Positions 24,298 through 37,800 of a stretch of DNA of 64,000 nucleotides are shown one piece after another (position 1 is the stretch's first letter; the number at the start of each line of letters is the position of its first letter). The notes beneath the pieces were generated by a model. That model ran no database searches. It saw nothing but the letters and a program-made list of their open reading frames with translations, and was not told where the DNA came from. Origin of the DNA: Pyxicephalus adspersus (taxonomy: Eukaryota; Chordata; Amphibia; Anura; Pyxicephalidae). Both the position numbers and the translations under genes were made by a program. Where the stretch lies: positions 59,479,572 to 59,543,571 of the forward strand of contig NC_092861.1 in assembly GCF_032062135.1 (NCBI RefSeq). Reading direction: 5' to 3'.

Positions 24298-27200
24298 GTC
24301 TATATAATAGCTCCCTATACACAATACATAAATGCATATATGTATTTGTATTGTAATATACATACCCTATTTATATGGCCATTTACTTATTTCAATGCAA
24401 GTTTACCAGTTTGGCCAAAACAAAGTCTTTAGATGGTTGCGGTTGATGTTCAGGGTTCCTGAGAGATTGTGTTACATACAGATAGTGCCCACCAGTAGAA
24501 TAAAAAACTGAATATACATTTTCCTCATGAAAAAAAAGAACAGCAAGCAACTCCAATGTGAGAGGCAAAATTTACCCGTCAATAAAATTTCAGTACCTCG
24601 GAATACATATTCATTAAAAACGTCTTTGTCGTTTCCCTTCTCTTACTGAATTGACCAATGCTTGAAGTCTGAATTCATCTCTGCACAAGGAAGTCTTGTT
24701 TAACAGCATGATGTAAGCAGACATTATAATAGGACAGGCTGCCAAACATCAATGGAGAACTGTTCAGTATAATCTGATCACCCCCAGGGCAGGAAATCTA
24801 ATGAGGGCTCCAAAAAGCTCAGTAAACTTGAAGCTTTGGCCCTGCTGATCTGTTACATTTTTAGTTTAAATAAAGAGAGAGGAAATCAATAATGGCTTGG
24901 ACAGACAAGGTGAAAACAATTACTTCAAAGTTGGTAATCCTGGTGTCAAAAAACAAATACTGCTCACTCTAATTTATAGAAACAAATAGTAATAAGTTCA
25001 TGCAAGCACTAGTTCACAAATTTGTATGGGAATGTGTCACTGATAAAGCATTTTCCTTACGGATGATCCTTGTAAGAATAACTGTATCTAAATTAGAACT
25101 AAAATCCACAATCAGGCAGGTCATTATTGTGGAAATATCTCCTTTGCAATAATCCCTGTGCATGCAAAGCTTCAGCAATGGTTGCCAGATATTTGGCAAT
25201 CTCAGCTTCCCTTGTGCATGCAAGGAATGGACTTGGCCCCGCGTGAATTACCTCATCCTAACAAGGCCAATCGAGATGGCCTAAGATCCTCTCTAGGAAG
25301 AGAAGAAAGAAGATGGTGGTGGTGCCCTGCTAAGGATTGGGGACTGGTAAATATCGCAAATTTAGTTCCACTTTAGGTGGGGAAAAAATACATAACTGTT
25401 TAAGTGGTCTAGTTATCAATTTAAATTTATCTAATTTGATTCAATTCGAAAAATGCATGAATGGTGGATGAAAAATGTGTAAAAAACAAAATTGAAAAGC
25501 TGGTTTCAAATTTAGTCCATGTGCATTTACATGTATTATACTGCACCTTAACAAGCGTTGCATTAAAGCGTTAATGGCCACAAGCAGTATAGGTAAACAT
25601 ATTACCTAGCAAAAGTTTATTAACTGTGCAACCAGTCTTATGATTCAGGCATAACTAAGAAAACACAACTCTACTTTTCTCTACTGCATTTACACAATAC
25701 AGCTTGGTCAAGGATCTGCCTACAGCCTGTCTGTGCTCTGCTCTTCTGTAACCAGGTTTGCAGTGTTGGGATATTGCACTGTAATACAGTTCTCTCAGAA
25801 GCTAACTTACTTACATTAACCCCAAAATAACCCTACATATCAGAAAGACTTCGACCAAACTATAGTGACAATTTCTAATCAATGCTGAAAAACTATAGAG
25901 GAACTGATCTGTAATCTGACAAATGTACAGCTTAAAAGGTGAACTAACCATTCATCTAAAATATGGGATTTCTTGACTTAGTATAAAAAATAATGTGCAT
26001 AAAATAAATTTCTTTAACTGTAGGTATATCATAACATGCCAACACATTCCTGAAGCTCACTGACTTGAATTGTATTACAAAGTTTATGTTGTGTTCAAAC
26101 CAGAAGTGCACAACCCCAGTAGTTTATGTACTAGTTCATAAACAATCCAAACTTCTTAGATCAGATAACATTTGCACAAAACAACTAAAAAAAATACATT
26201 TTTTAATTGGACACAAAATATGCAAAATAGCTTTCTTGATCAAAGGATAAAACCAGGACCTCACTAGTTTGAAAAGAAAAATAAAATTTACCAATTTCCT
26301 ATGAGTTACAGGGAGAGAGGAATGCTAAAAACCCACAAGCCAAAACACCTTAAATGTTTCAAACTCAGCACCACTAATGGTTGGATTCTGGAACTGAAAT
26401 AAGTTTATTTTTGATCATGAGTCAGTCAGCATGTTAACATATCTAGCTACTAGGAGACAGAGACCAATAAAACTTGAACATGTTTATGTTTACATGCACT
26501 TGTAAAAATAGAAACTGGAACTTTACTTGTAAAGCAACAGAGTTCTATAATAACACCCAAGATGTTATATATTTTATTATATGTTTTATGTGTTTATATT
26601 GATTACAAACCAAAAATTCCCTCTCTTACTCCAACATAATCTGTTCTAGGTTTATTTATCTTCTGTCTTGTACTTGTATACATAGGGAGGTGGTTGCACA
26701 GGAATAAAATACAAGGTAACCCCCCCTACTCTCCCTATTATTAGATTTAGGTACTATGTAAGGGTAAACGTTTGGAAAAAACACTTACTCATACATAGGA
26801 GTATGTGGTCTTCACTGCTGCAGTATAATAAAACCGCCTAAAAATAATTTTAAACTGAACATTTGTTTCATATTTTGTGTCTACACTTATTTCATATTCT
26901 AAAGCAGGTACATTTTGCACTTTTGATTTGAACACACAGAAAACTTGTTGGCTTTATACTTGTGGTGCGGATGATTGTCTTGAGCAGTTAAAATCCATTG
27001 ACACACAATTCTGTAATTTTAAAGAAGCCTAACCCTATTTTCTCACATTCTGCAATTTATCCATCTAATAATTAACTCGATTTCTGTACAAGAAGACATC
27101 TCCTGGCAACCGTATTTCCCCTGACAAAAAAACATGGGGAAAAATATTAGGCCATCACTGACTAGATAAAGTGAGTTGGGTGGAGTTAATATAACCACAT

Positions 27201-27821
27201 TTTAAATCAACACTAAATACGGAGTAATTTAACCCTTTCTTGTGTCTGATATGACCACATATGGGAGAGCCAAAATCTTACAATAAGAAAAAAATAAATA
27301 AATTATAAATAAAACAACCCACAAACCCTTCACTAGTTCAGTGAATTTAGAAAATTAATGTTTAAACAATATAAGAAAATGAAGTATTTAAAAATGAAAG
27401 GTTAAAAGACTAAAAAAAAGTGTCAGTAAGGTGTGATTACATCTGTTCCAATGTCGACATCTGCAATATAGGAAAATACCTTGTGTGTATTAAAGTTTCC
27501 TCTGGAGCAGAAGTCCTTTCATCCTAAACCAAATGATGGTGATGCCTAATCTTGATCATTTCCTGAAGTGAAGAATGACGATGACCTTTTCATAACTCAT
27601 GATATTCTCTAGAATGTCCATGCAAACCAGTTTGAAGAAGGTACTGTAGACACACTGTGGCCTTCTTTATATTTGGTAGCAGAATTTGAGGTACCTCCAA
27701 ATTCAGGGGAGGAGGCAAATGTAATTGTCCCTTGTAAGGTTTTAGGTCTAGAACTCCTCATACTATTGGTGGTCTGTAATACACATAGTTTATTGCACCT
27801 TTTTCAGCTCTTAGTTTTGGG

Positions 27822-27843
27822 CCGCATTACAGCTGTAATGCGG
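27822..27843. repeat. Perfect 22-bp palindrome
   Basis: CCGCATTACAG is followed directly by its reverse complement CTGTAATGCGG with no spacer. It lies about 225 bp downstream of the distal LRCH3 stop codon, so it could form a hairpin in the 3' UTR or act as a dimer binding site. It could also be a degenerate transposon core. Confidence 0.85.
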
Positions 27844-28067
27844 AATGCAACCTGTATCAGGAAATGCTCAGAACAGTGTTAAATAAAAAAAAAAACTGTG
27901 CGGTAAAACTTTTAAAATAAAAAATCTTCAGTTAAAACCTGTTGCAGACAAAATGGACCTTTCACATACACTGTACCCCTTGTGTGTTTATGGTCAGGGG
28001 TTCTCTCATGAGTGATGAGTGGGAAGCAGAAGTGCACAAAATAGGAAACTAGGGGCTACTGAGCACA

Positions 28068-28187
28068 TCAGACACCGGTTGGGGACATGACTTTGGGGGG
28101 GACAAGGTCCAACAATGCCTGGACAGTTCCTGCCACTTCCACAAGTCCGGTCTCTTCAAGGATGTGAAGAGGCAAACACAAGCGATC
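28068..28187 (-). CDS. LRCH3: LRCH3 alternative terminal exon B, soluble CH end
   Basis: Acceptor CTTACACCTAG, phase 0 after ..KIGVPQ. Encodes 39 residues then TGA at 28070-28068. DRLCLPLHILEETGLVEVAG to VQALLDLVPPK matches the canonical human end (EQLCLPLHILEEKGL..VQALLELAPPK), and a short MSPTGV extension follows. It is used when terminal exon A, 3.1 kb upstream in the transcript, is skipped. Confidence 0.93.
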   Translation of the reverse strand, partial: DRLCLPLHILEETGLVEVAGTVQALLDLVPPKVMSPTGV

Positions 28188-31100
28188 CTAGGTGTAAGGA
28201 ATGAGAAAAGAAAAGAAGTAGAACAAAAAAAACAAAAACATAAAAATACACTCTAATGCATAAAAAAATGCTAAACTAAAGCATGAATGAACAAAACATG
28301 TATGTAAACAGAAAATATGAAAGAACAGAAAGTGTGATGCTAAGGAAACCTGATGTGTGATGCTAAGGAAAAACTCACCATGCATGGAAAGGTATTGGGC
28401 AGAAATATGAACAATGAATTGCGTAAATTTCTAATCAGTGTACATTCACAGCACATGCTAAAAGATGGCAGAAGATTGAACATTTCCAGAAGTCAGAAGC
28501 TTTGTTAAAATGTTATTGAGTATACATTCCCATCTCATAGACAAGAGAAAAAGAGCTAAAAGAAATGACAGAAGCGACTCGTGAAGTCTGTAGCAAAATT
28601 TATTTAGAAAAGTTTAGCTGAAAAACAAAGTGCAATTGGCAGAAGAGAAGCATAAAAAAACATTATATACCAGTGCTCTGCTTTCACCATATCATATCCT
28701 CCTTGTGATTCACTAACAGAAGCTATGATTTAGGTCTCTCTGCCAAGAGAGGACAGTACACTGCACTGATAGTAATAATGTCAGTCACGCACTGTTAGAT
28801 TCCACCAACAACTATGCAGTATAAATGTGTAAAGATGGAAATCATTTGCATGGATTTTGTAGCTAGGACTACCCACCACAAAGCTGTTGACATCTTTACC
28901 TTCATTACTTCTAAACTCTAAAACACAAATCTGACTGCGTCATTAGGTTTAGGGTGAGTAAGGCACATAATCCTGTAAATTCTGCCCGCCTTGTACAGAC
29001 TTTATCGTATTGCTACAGTATATCGATGCAAGAAAATTAAATGGTAAAATCAATCTGTCTTATCCTATAAAAGAACATTTGCAGAATGAATACTATATGA
29101 CTAAGTGAAATACACTCAGTTTATTGTTGGTGATACTATGTGGTATTAGGTATCTTCCAGAACAATCTCATAATTCCATAGGAGGCAGCCATATTGTTGC
29201 TTTTATGCATTGATGAGAATTATAATTGGGAAGTGAGAAGAAGACAGATGTGGTTTGTGCTCATCAATATTTACCATACTGCAAGCTTTAGGTACATGGT
29301 TTCCATCTGCTTAGTTTTTATGCAATCTTAGTCAGCATTTCAGAGTATACAAAGATTTGAAAATGTACCTGATTACTAAGCTTTTACATCATTTGCTTGC
29401 AATTCCTCGTACAAAAGCTTGAGGCACATTGCTGTGTTGTAAAAAGCCAGGATACATCCAGTTTGCCATGTTTCATCATGAGAACATGTTTATTGTCTCC
29501 AACAAATATTTGAAAAATACTTAAATTTAAGATAAATTGGGGCCCCCATTAAATTAGACCCTTTGCAAAAAGCTTGACAGTAATAAAATTAGCAAATCAA
29601 AGACAACATTATTCTGACTTTTTTTGTCAGATCCTAATACAAATATTAGTAAATCATGAGAAGGATTGCTCTGTCATTATCAAGATCTGCACACCATCTA
29701 CTTTATCTTCATCCAACCTGACTGCTAGGTTTGTGAAGTAAATTGGTCATGACAGAAATACTGGAATACCATTGCTAAGCTGCTAAAAGTGCTAGGTTGC
29801 AGAGTTACCCCTTAATTAAATATTAACAGTATACAGATCAAAATGTCTTCATTTCTTATCTAATTAGTCTGAGTCTGCCATGAAGCAAATGGGCCTGTTT
29901 AAAAGGATTTTCACAAGGAGAGTTCAATATTTCAAGCACATGGGATATATAAATATATTAAATGGGTATAACAAATTTCATGCCACAGGTACTTAAGAAG
30001 AAACCTGAGTTGAGGAATATATGAAGGCTACTATTACTGTCTACCTGTCCCCCAATAGTATGTTGCCTTGTTGTAATCCTCATCTACTACCTCTTGTGCC
30101 TTTTGAGTTGAACAATTGATCAAACAAGTCAGCATATCATAGTTAGGAGGTCAATCTGAACTTGCCAGGAAAGAAGTATCAGAAATAGGACATTAAGGGG
30201 AAATTTTTGACTGGAGAGTGGATAAAACGATCTGCTTGAACCTGTGATTTTTTCCCCTTGCATTGTCCCAAGAAGCATTTTCTGCATTGGGCTGCACAGA
30301 ACATTCCATTATAGGGGAGGAGACAAGGAAAAGGCTTCATGTGTTTTAATAAAGTGGCCACGGGGTCACACATCGTTATATATACTGATATAATGTATAA
30401 ACATGCCTTTCCTTTGTACAAACTTTTGGTGCTCCCTTTCCTCTTTAAGTACTTAACCAAATAGCTGCTATCCTAGATGTACGCTGTGGTTCCTCATGCT
30501 GACCTGTGTGCAGTGTAGTCATGTATGTGCTAGTTGGAGGTACCACGGCTTGTGACAAGAAGCAGTGTAGCAACAGTCTTTTAGCATAAACCCATTCCAA
30601 AGGCTAAACATATTTATACGTTTTTTTAGCAGCCTGCCTTGTGGCCCCTAAATTCGCGTCATGCAACAGTTTTAGATGGCTGCCAACCTGTAACAATTAA
30701 AGATATTTAGGAAAAAATGGAGATACTAAAGGATTCCTTGTAAGTTTTAAGAATACAGTACTTGATCCAAGCAAACTTATTACCTTTTAACTGGGTTAAA
30801 ACTTAGATATACTATAATGATGCAGGAATGGTATATTATAAAATCAATATTGAAACCAAAACCTATTAACAATGAAATTGCTTTAACAGAATGTAAATCT
30901 GGACAAAAAAAAAAAAATCAAACCCAGCAATTGGCAGAGGCACAAAAAAATTACAGCAAGCCTATAGTAGTTAAATTGCTTATCCATGAGATTAGTGGTC
31001 CTTGCTTTTTGCCACTATTCATTCAGTACTTGACTACTAAATCAGGCAGCCTTCTACAGAAGGAACCCTAAGAAAAAGGGCTAGAGATAAGCAGCATTTA

Positions 31101-34100
31101 ATGTATATCTATCCTTAACATTCACCAGTAAATCACAGTTGTAGAGGTCATACAGTTTTGCAATGTTGGCTTAGGTGGATGTACACTTATTGGATATTTG
31201 ATGCTTAACACTGGTTTGTGCTTAGTAAAGAATGGTGATTTGTGGAAGAATTCAATGGCAGGGTCACCCTAACAAATGTTAGTAATCTGGTTCCCTGTCT
31301 CTTCATGCCTGTGTCCAGAAGGTAAGAACCCAGCGATAGAGCAGGAATAGGAGAAGCATAAGGGTGCAGTAAAAAACCCCAAAGCCCAGAAGGTGGGAGG
31401 AAAGAGTTGGTGCTCGTAAGCCTTCTCCAAAGGATAGGAGACATTCCAGAGTCCCCTTAATGTTGCAGAGGTTTAGCTGAAGAATGTCTGAAGGGAGACA
31501 AACTTTGTCCTGTCCAGGAGGGCAAGCAGGAAGGGAAAATAGAAATGCAGAGTCAGTCATGCAAACACAATCATGCAGTTAGAATCACATCACTGAAGAC
31601 ACTAGAATCCTGACAACAACTAAAAAAAGCAGAAAAAGTGGTAAAAAGGTAATGTTCTTGGTTAGCCAAACTATCTTTTGTTTTATTAGAAAACATATAA
31701 GCAAGGAGATTAATAAACACAAAAAAACAGTCAACCAGTTTAAGAGTTTAAATTACAGTAAACACTGACTGAGCTAAAACAATATTGTACTACCATGACT
31801 GTATTGCTATCATTCTTCACAATATACTCTAATTTTCTGTTAAGTCCTCCACTTCAAAAACATTCTACTAACATACAAATCATTGTTAATTAATGTAGTA
31901 CTTTAAATATACATTCTTCCTATGACTATCCTGAACAACCATATCATAGTATTGCAGTAACTTATTCTGCTATATGATATACAAAGGTTGCTCTTGTCTG
32001 GCCCATCTACAGTAACACAATTGTGCATTGAAGAATCTTCAGTGCAAATTAATAGTCTATTACAATATGGCTAGACAGTTCTAAAGAACACCACGTAACA
32101 AATGAACTGTCTGAGGCAGCAGGCTCTGTCTACTAAAAAGTCTATAAACACTGAATTCCACATGTAATCAGATAAGTGTCATGAAATCTGAACAGGAAAA
32201 GACATAAGTACGTTTGATAATTAAAAAGCCTACCATGTGTGAAGTGTACTTTATGTTTTCTTATTACCATTGCAAAACTACAGGTAAGCATTTTGTAGAA
32301 GTGAAACTGCCATCATAGAAAAAAATGAAATGTTGTGTAGGCATCACACACACAATAAAAGGTAATTGTATCCAGCACGTGCACGATTTCTCCCAGGGGA
32401 GCATCTTACCTGGGGGACACCAATTTTCTTGCAGGCTTCCAGGAAGTTTTCCACATTTCTTCTGCATTTTGCCATTGTAAGCTTTGGCTGTTGGGAGACA
32501 ATCAGCGGTGTCAAAACTTGTTTTCAAACAAATATTATAACATAAAACAGACAGAGTACTTACAACAGCTGGAGAGGGAACGTGGATACTTGGAACAGAT
32601 CTTGGTCGAACATGATTGGCTAGATGACACAAAACGACACCATCTGTCAGAGCTGCTCCCAAGTCACTAGGAAGCGACAACTTTAACCGTGACTCTATGT
32701 TCTAAAAGAAAAAGGAGGAAAATAAAAGTGTTTATTATAAAAAAAGACGTCTTGTGTCACACAGCTACCAGTACAAGCTAGAGACATTTCTCAACCAGGG
32801 TTCCTTAAGCAGTGGCAGAACAATCTCCTGTCAGATGGTGCCTGCATTGATAAGTAACCACTAATGCCAAGGACTTTTTTTTTATCGGTCTGTAAAAGGG
32901 CATTTTGTTCCTGACTACCAATGTAAGGTGGCAACTTTGTTCCTGACTACCAATGTAAGGGGGGAACTTTGTTCCTGACTACCAATGTAAGGGGGGAACT
33001 TTGTTCCTGACTACCAATGTAAGGGGGGAACTTTGTTCCTGACTACCAATGTAGGGGGCAACTTTGTTCCTGACTACCAATGTAAGACGGCGGTTCTCCA
33101 CTGACTACCAATTTAAGAAGGCCCTTTAACTACAATAATATATAGTAAGTCTGTCAAATGTAACGCTAGACTTAAACCAAGCTAATTTACTAAAAAGTTA
33201 AAGTAGGGTGTGTGTAGTTACTATTTGATAGTTTTGCTACAAACATGGTTTACACTTAGATGAGCATAAAAAATTTTCTGTCCTTGGACTACTTTTTCCA
33301 TCCACCCTCACTTTTAGTATGGAAATAAGAGATGCATGTCATGATCCAAGCTTTATTTCTGCTGCTCCTTGTCCATGTGCACAGCTCTTTATTGCTCCCT
33401 GTCCAATATTACCACCTGCAGCCATCATTCCCCTGCACATTTTTCTGTCTGGCATTTCCTTCTCCTTCTTCCTTCCTTAGCTAGATAATAAGAAGCACAA
33501 TCGAATGCTTGACCGTTACTCCATATGAGGTTGTGCTAAAAGTAAAAACTGTCCCAGCATGCTCCTTCCTCGGCTACCAAGGATATGTCAACAGCTGGGA
33601 AAAAGGGGCAAAAAAAGTGCAAGTGCCCAGTGCTACAATTCATTTGCTGAAAGAAAGTAGAGTACTTTTAAAAGGCAGCTACCTTATGTGCTGTATAAAT
33701 GAGTGACAGGTCTTGTTGCAAAGAAGAGTAAAGGAAGTTGCCAAAAAGCCGGTTAGCAGGTGCATTATATTCGGATATTTCTATGCTAATTTGCATAGGA
33801 AGGAATAGAGGTATATGGGGGTTAGGAAGTGCATCTTCAGAGTTGATGGTTTTCTTCCCTTTTGCGAGTTGGAGACAAAGCTTGACACATGCTGCTGGTG
33901 AAGTTGGGTATATTTGTAAATAGTATCACTAAGCTCCTCACTTATGAAGACTTAGCATTTATTTAGAAACAATCAAGATACAAACATCCAGAGTCCAGCT
34001 GCCCTTTCTCCTTTGATTTTAGCCAAGTATGTCAAATGGATTATAAAAGGAGATGGATAAACAGAAAGTATTTGGGTACAAACCTTCCTGAGCTGATCTG

Positions 34101-34777
34101 TTATTTTCTGCTCCTCTTGCTGCACTCTTATACTTTGACCAGACCCAGAGTTGTCACTCGTGGGAGCAGCTAATGGTGGTGTGGTGCCTGTTGGAAACAA
34201 ACTAATTAAACAAAACATATAGAAATGCAACTTCAAGCTGTTGTTGTATACAAGAAATAAATTTTAATATCAAATAGGAACAGAATTCAACACTGACTTC
34301 TTTTAACATCCTCCCGAACTGCAGCTCTGAATAGGAAGCTTTCTGGTCGCTGAGGTGAGCTCCGGTATGGCGAGGCAGACGCTGGTGAGGACAAATGTAC
34401 TGCAAAGACAAATGTAGATTTCAGCAATAAACAATCATAAACTTATCAGAATTGACCAGACTACTGCGGCAGAGAAAGATCCTAAATGAAAGGTTATTCA
34501 TTTTGTAACTCTTACTGCCAAGGAATTGAGCAAAATAACAAAACTCTACACAAAAAACAACTGCAAATGTAGTCACTGGTTGCTGAAAATTGAAAAAAGA
34601 TAAGAAAAGAGGAAATTAATACTTCACTTACTTGTTTGAGAGGAGGGTGATACAGCAGTGACCGATGACCTCTCATCACTCTGCAAACAAAACATCACAA
34701 AAATGAAGGAAAAAATATATCATACCACAACAATTGTGAAATATAATATAAACATACATATACAGCACACACAATAC

Positions 34778-34817
<40 letters not shown>

Positions 34818-37800
34818 TATGAGCAAATAAAGATAAAAATAATTCTCCTGTAAATAACAGGATTATATATGAAGATCAGTTAAGATATCTGGAATTCATG
34901 CAAAGACCAAGAGACTTCAGACATTATAAATGTTGTTGAGTGCTTTCTTTTAGTAGTAAACAAAAAAAAAACTACAAATAAATAAATTTCTTCAGCAAGT
35001 TGAAATTTATTTTGAGGTCAGAATCAATTCTTGTACAATGAGTTGTACAAAAAGCATCAAAACCTTCATCTTGGAAGTTCCAAAAATTCGCTATGCACAT
35101 TCACAACATGAGAAAGTTTAAGACACGTATATGATGCGTTGTGGATAGAGTATAAGAATATTATTGTTATGATAGTCATAGGCACATTGACAAAGCAATA
35201 TTACCAAAGTATGACCAAGGCTAGGATTGTGGAAAAAAAAACATTTTGATATACCCAATACAGTATTTGCCAGCATGCTTTATTCACCTGGATGTGGCTT
35301 CCTGGCCTCCTTTTTATGGTATTGGTGTTACAGTCAATCTCAAAGACAAAGTGTGGCTCAAAGCCATTCTGCCAGCAGCAGGAAGAAAAGATAGAAGAAA
35401 GAAAGATGGAAACAAGGCAGCTAAAAGAATGTGTTCTCACAATGGGTAGTTGCTTTTGTTTTATAGCTGTACCACACACAGTCATCAGCCAACTGCATGC
35501 AACTATACAGAGGAAGGAGGAAGCTAAACTCAGCAGTAATGATGCACACAATGTAAAGCAAAAAAAGAGCTCATCGCTGTAATGAAACTGCAGTTCAAAA
35601 GCACAAGCATGTTGTGGCAAGATCAAGTTAGGCAATGCATGACAAGACCCACTAACACACATATTGCTGATACATACAAAGGGAATGCCTGTTTAATTGC
35701 ACATACAATGCATAGTAAATTTGCCATAAACAGTCAATACATACAATAAAATGAAAGTCCTAAAACATGTGCCGTGTCATGTTTTGCACTGACCTAGTCA
35801 AAAAGAGCAGTCTCCCATGTGGAATGAATCTAGGATATATTAAGGTTCTATGTATCTTAAGCATTACAGCTTACTTAAAAATGAAAAATAACTTTTACAC
35901 ATTTACTATTGTGATTTAAACAGGATCCTGCCGTATACAGAGAATCATTCAATAAAACAAGTATTTTTAGCAGTATTTTCCAATGTTCTACTTGTGGATG
36001 GAACACAAATGTTCATATTCATGAAAAATAAGAGCTAGGAAACTACCGAATAGATACAAATGGATATTAGCAGCACTAGCAGTGACTAGTGGCAGATGTA
36101 TTTCAAAAAGAAAATGGTTCCATTGTTCACTGCCGAAATATCACATTACCCCAAATATGTCAACTTTATTTAGTTTGCATATATTTAGTTCATTGTGCCC
36201 ATATTTATGAAAGATAAATATAGAGACATAGCTTTATTACATAAAAACTTTGAACATAATTTTTTTCAAATAGCTTGGGGAAGATTTTATTGCAGTGTCC
36301 ACTGCTCTATTAGATATTACCCCTAAAATGTTTTCAGGGAACAAGTGGGTGAAAACCTCTAAGAGCAACATTTACAGAATTTGTTTTTGACACCTGAGCT
36401 TTACTTAGTGTCTGCTCCTGAATTTTTCTCACTTTCACTTTTTTATAAAAAAAAATTCCTTGAAACATATAATATAGACGCTGAGTAGAACGTGCTTAAA
36501 TTTTAAGGAAAAATGCAAACCAAGGCAAAGTGTACATTACATAAAAAATCATTTGTATGGTCTATACATCACATTTTTATACAAGTAAGAAAGAAAACAA
36601 TGAAATATAACCAGGATGCTTAAAGTACATTTTTTCAAATACATTTGTACAAAGCAACTTTAGCTTTAGAATAACAAGAACGATAGAACACAAATCTCTG
36701 GATTATGTTTAGACAAGAATATTTTTTACTACAAGGCTACCCTTTCTTATCCCTTAAAGGTTTACAAAACACTTGATAGAAACAGAATTTCCCAAAGCAG
36801 GATTCACACCTTGTTTCGTGCACTTTACCACAAGTTAGCGTTGCCACTCATTGTCAATAACCCATACCAAATTTTTAAGTGGACCAGGAATGCATTTGGA
36901 AAATCTGTTAACCGGACAGCCCCCCTAACACTGCAAGAATATGGAAACTGAAGTTAATAAATAATAATAAAAAAGTACCAGGTTCCCAGAAAGGTGCAGG
37001 GTATAAGGTGACCAGAAATAAAAATCCCGCTTCCCAATGTAATCATCTGCTTTCTCATTTGCACCTTAAAAAGTTGTGAGATTTGCAGTAGCAAATGTAA
37101 AAATGCACCTTCCTGCATTTCCGGTAAGTCTTTAATTAGTTTTCATTTAGGTACCATATGAACATCTCTGCACAAAAATACAATATTTACTATTTTTCTC
37201 ACCACTTTGCAACACTTTGTTGTGAACTGGCTATACTGAAAATCATTAATTGTGTTGTGTGGGATGCATTGCGGAGCACAAATGCACCCAAGGGCTTGTG
37301 GTACAAATGGGTCTATATCAGCAATCCTTCTCTTAATGGGAAAAATTGGTTTTAATGTGCTAAAAAATGACAAACAAAATATACCATGGATATGAGTAAA
37401 TAAGCTAGGGATGTACTGTGAACAAAATATGAGGAGGTGCATGCACATTACTTCTATATGTCTAAAAATAAATAGGGCCTTGTATAAAAAACATTGAATA
37501 TTTCTGTATACAACAGCTCATGTGTTGGAAATAAGATGCTTTACAGAAATGCAATACAACATATGTTACTTCTCATATTTCAGAACAATTTAGCAAGTGA
37601 GTTTAAATAGTTATTTATCTCGTGCAGAAAAAGTGAGTGTTAATTCTAAATTTAGGATACAGTAGCAACGTTTTGTGTTCTGCAAATGTAGCATAAAATT
37701 AAAAAGAGACAGTTGCAAACGAATGCCAGTCAACTTTATCAAAACAGTCCAATGTAGAAAAAAATCAGCAGAATAAAGTTCCATTGCAGAATAATTCAGA

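Larger units (their letters stand above)
20005..28067 (-). other. LRCH3: Probable LRCH3 3' UTR and intergenic spacer
   Basis: About 8 kb without a recognisable coding exon, between the LINE after IQCG and the distal LRCH3 stop codon. It is AT-rich and holds hAT elements at 23016-23704 and 23943-24297, a poly(C) run and a 22-bp palindrome. A minus-strand AATAAA at 20551-20546 could end a long 3' UTR. Where the transcript truly stops is not visible from sequence. Confidence 0.4.

Noticed and set aside
23959..24432. 157-codon ORF
   Set aside because: It lies over a hAT MITE with proven ends and its codons include the terminal repeats; it is not a gene.
32900..33115. CRISPR-like array
   Set aside because: The units are directly contiguous with no unique spacers, in a vertebrate intron; it is a minisatellite.
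35201..35662. Minus-strand ORF of 153 codons in LRCH3 intron 15
   Set aside because: No recognisable domain, low complexity in places and no splice borders; consistent with chance.
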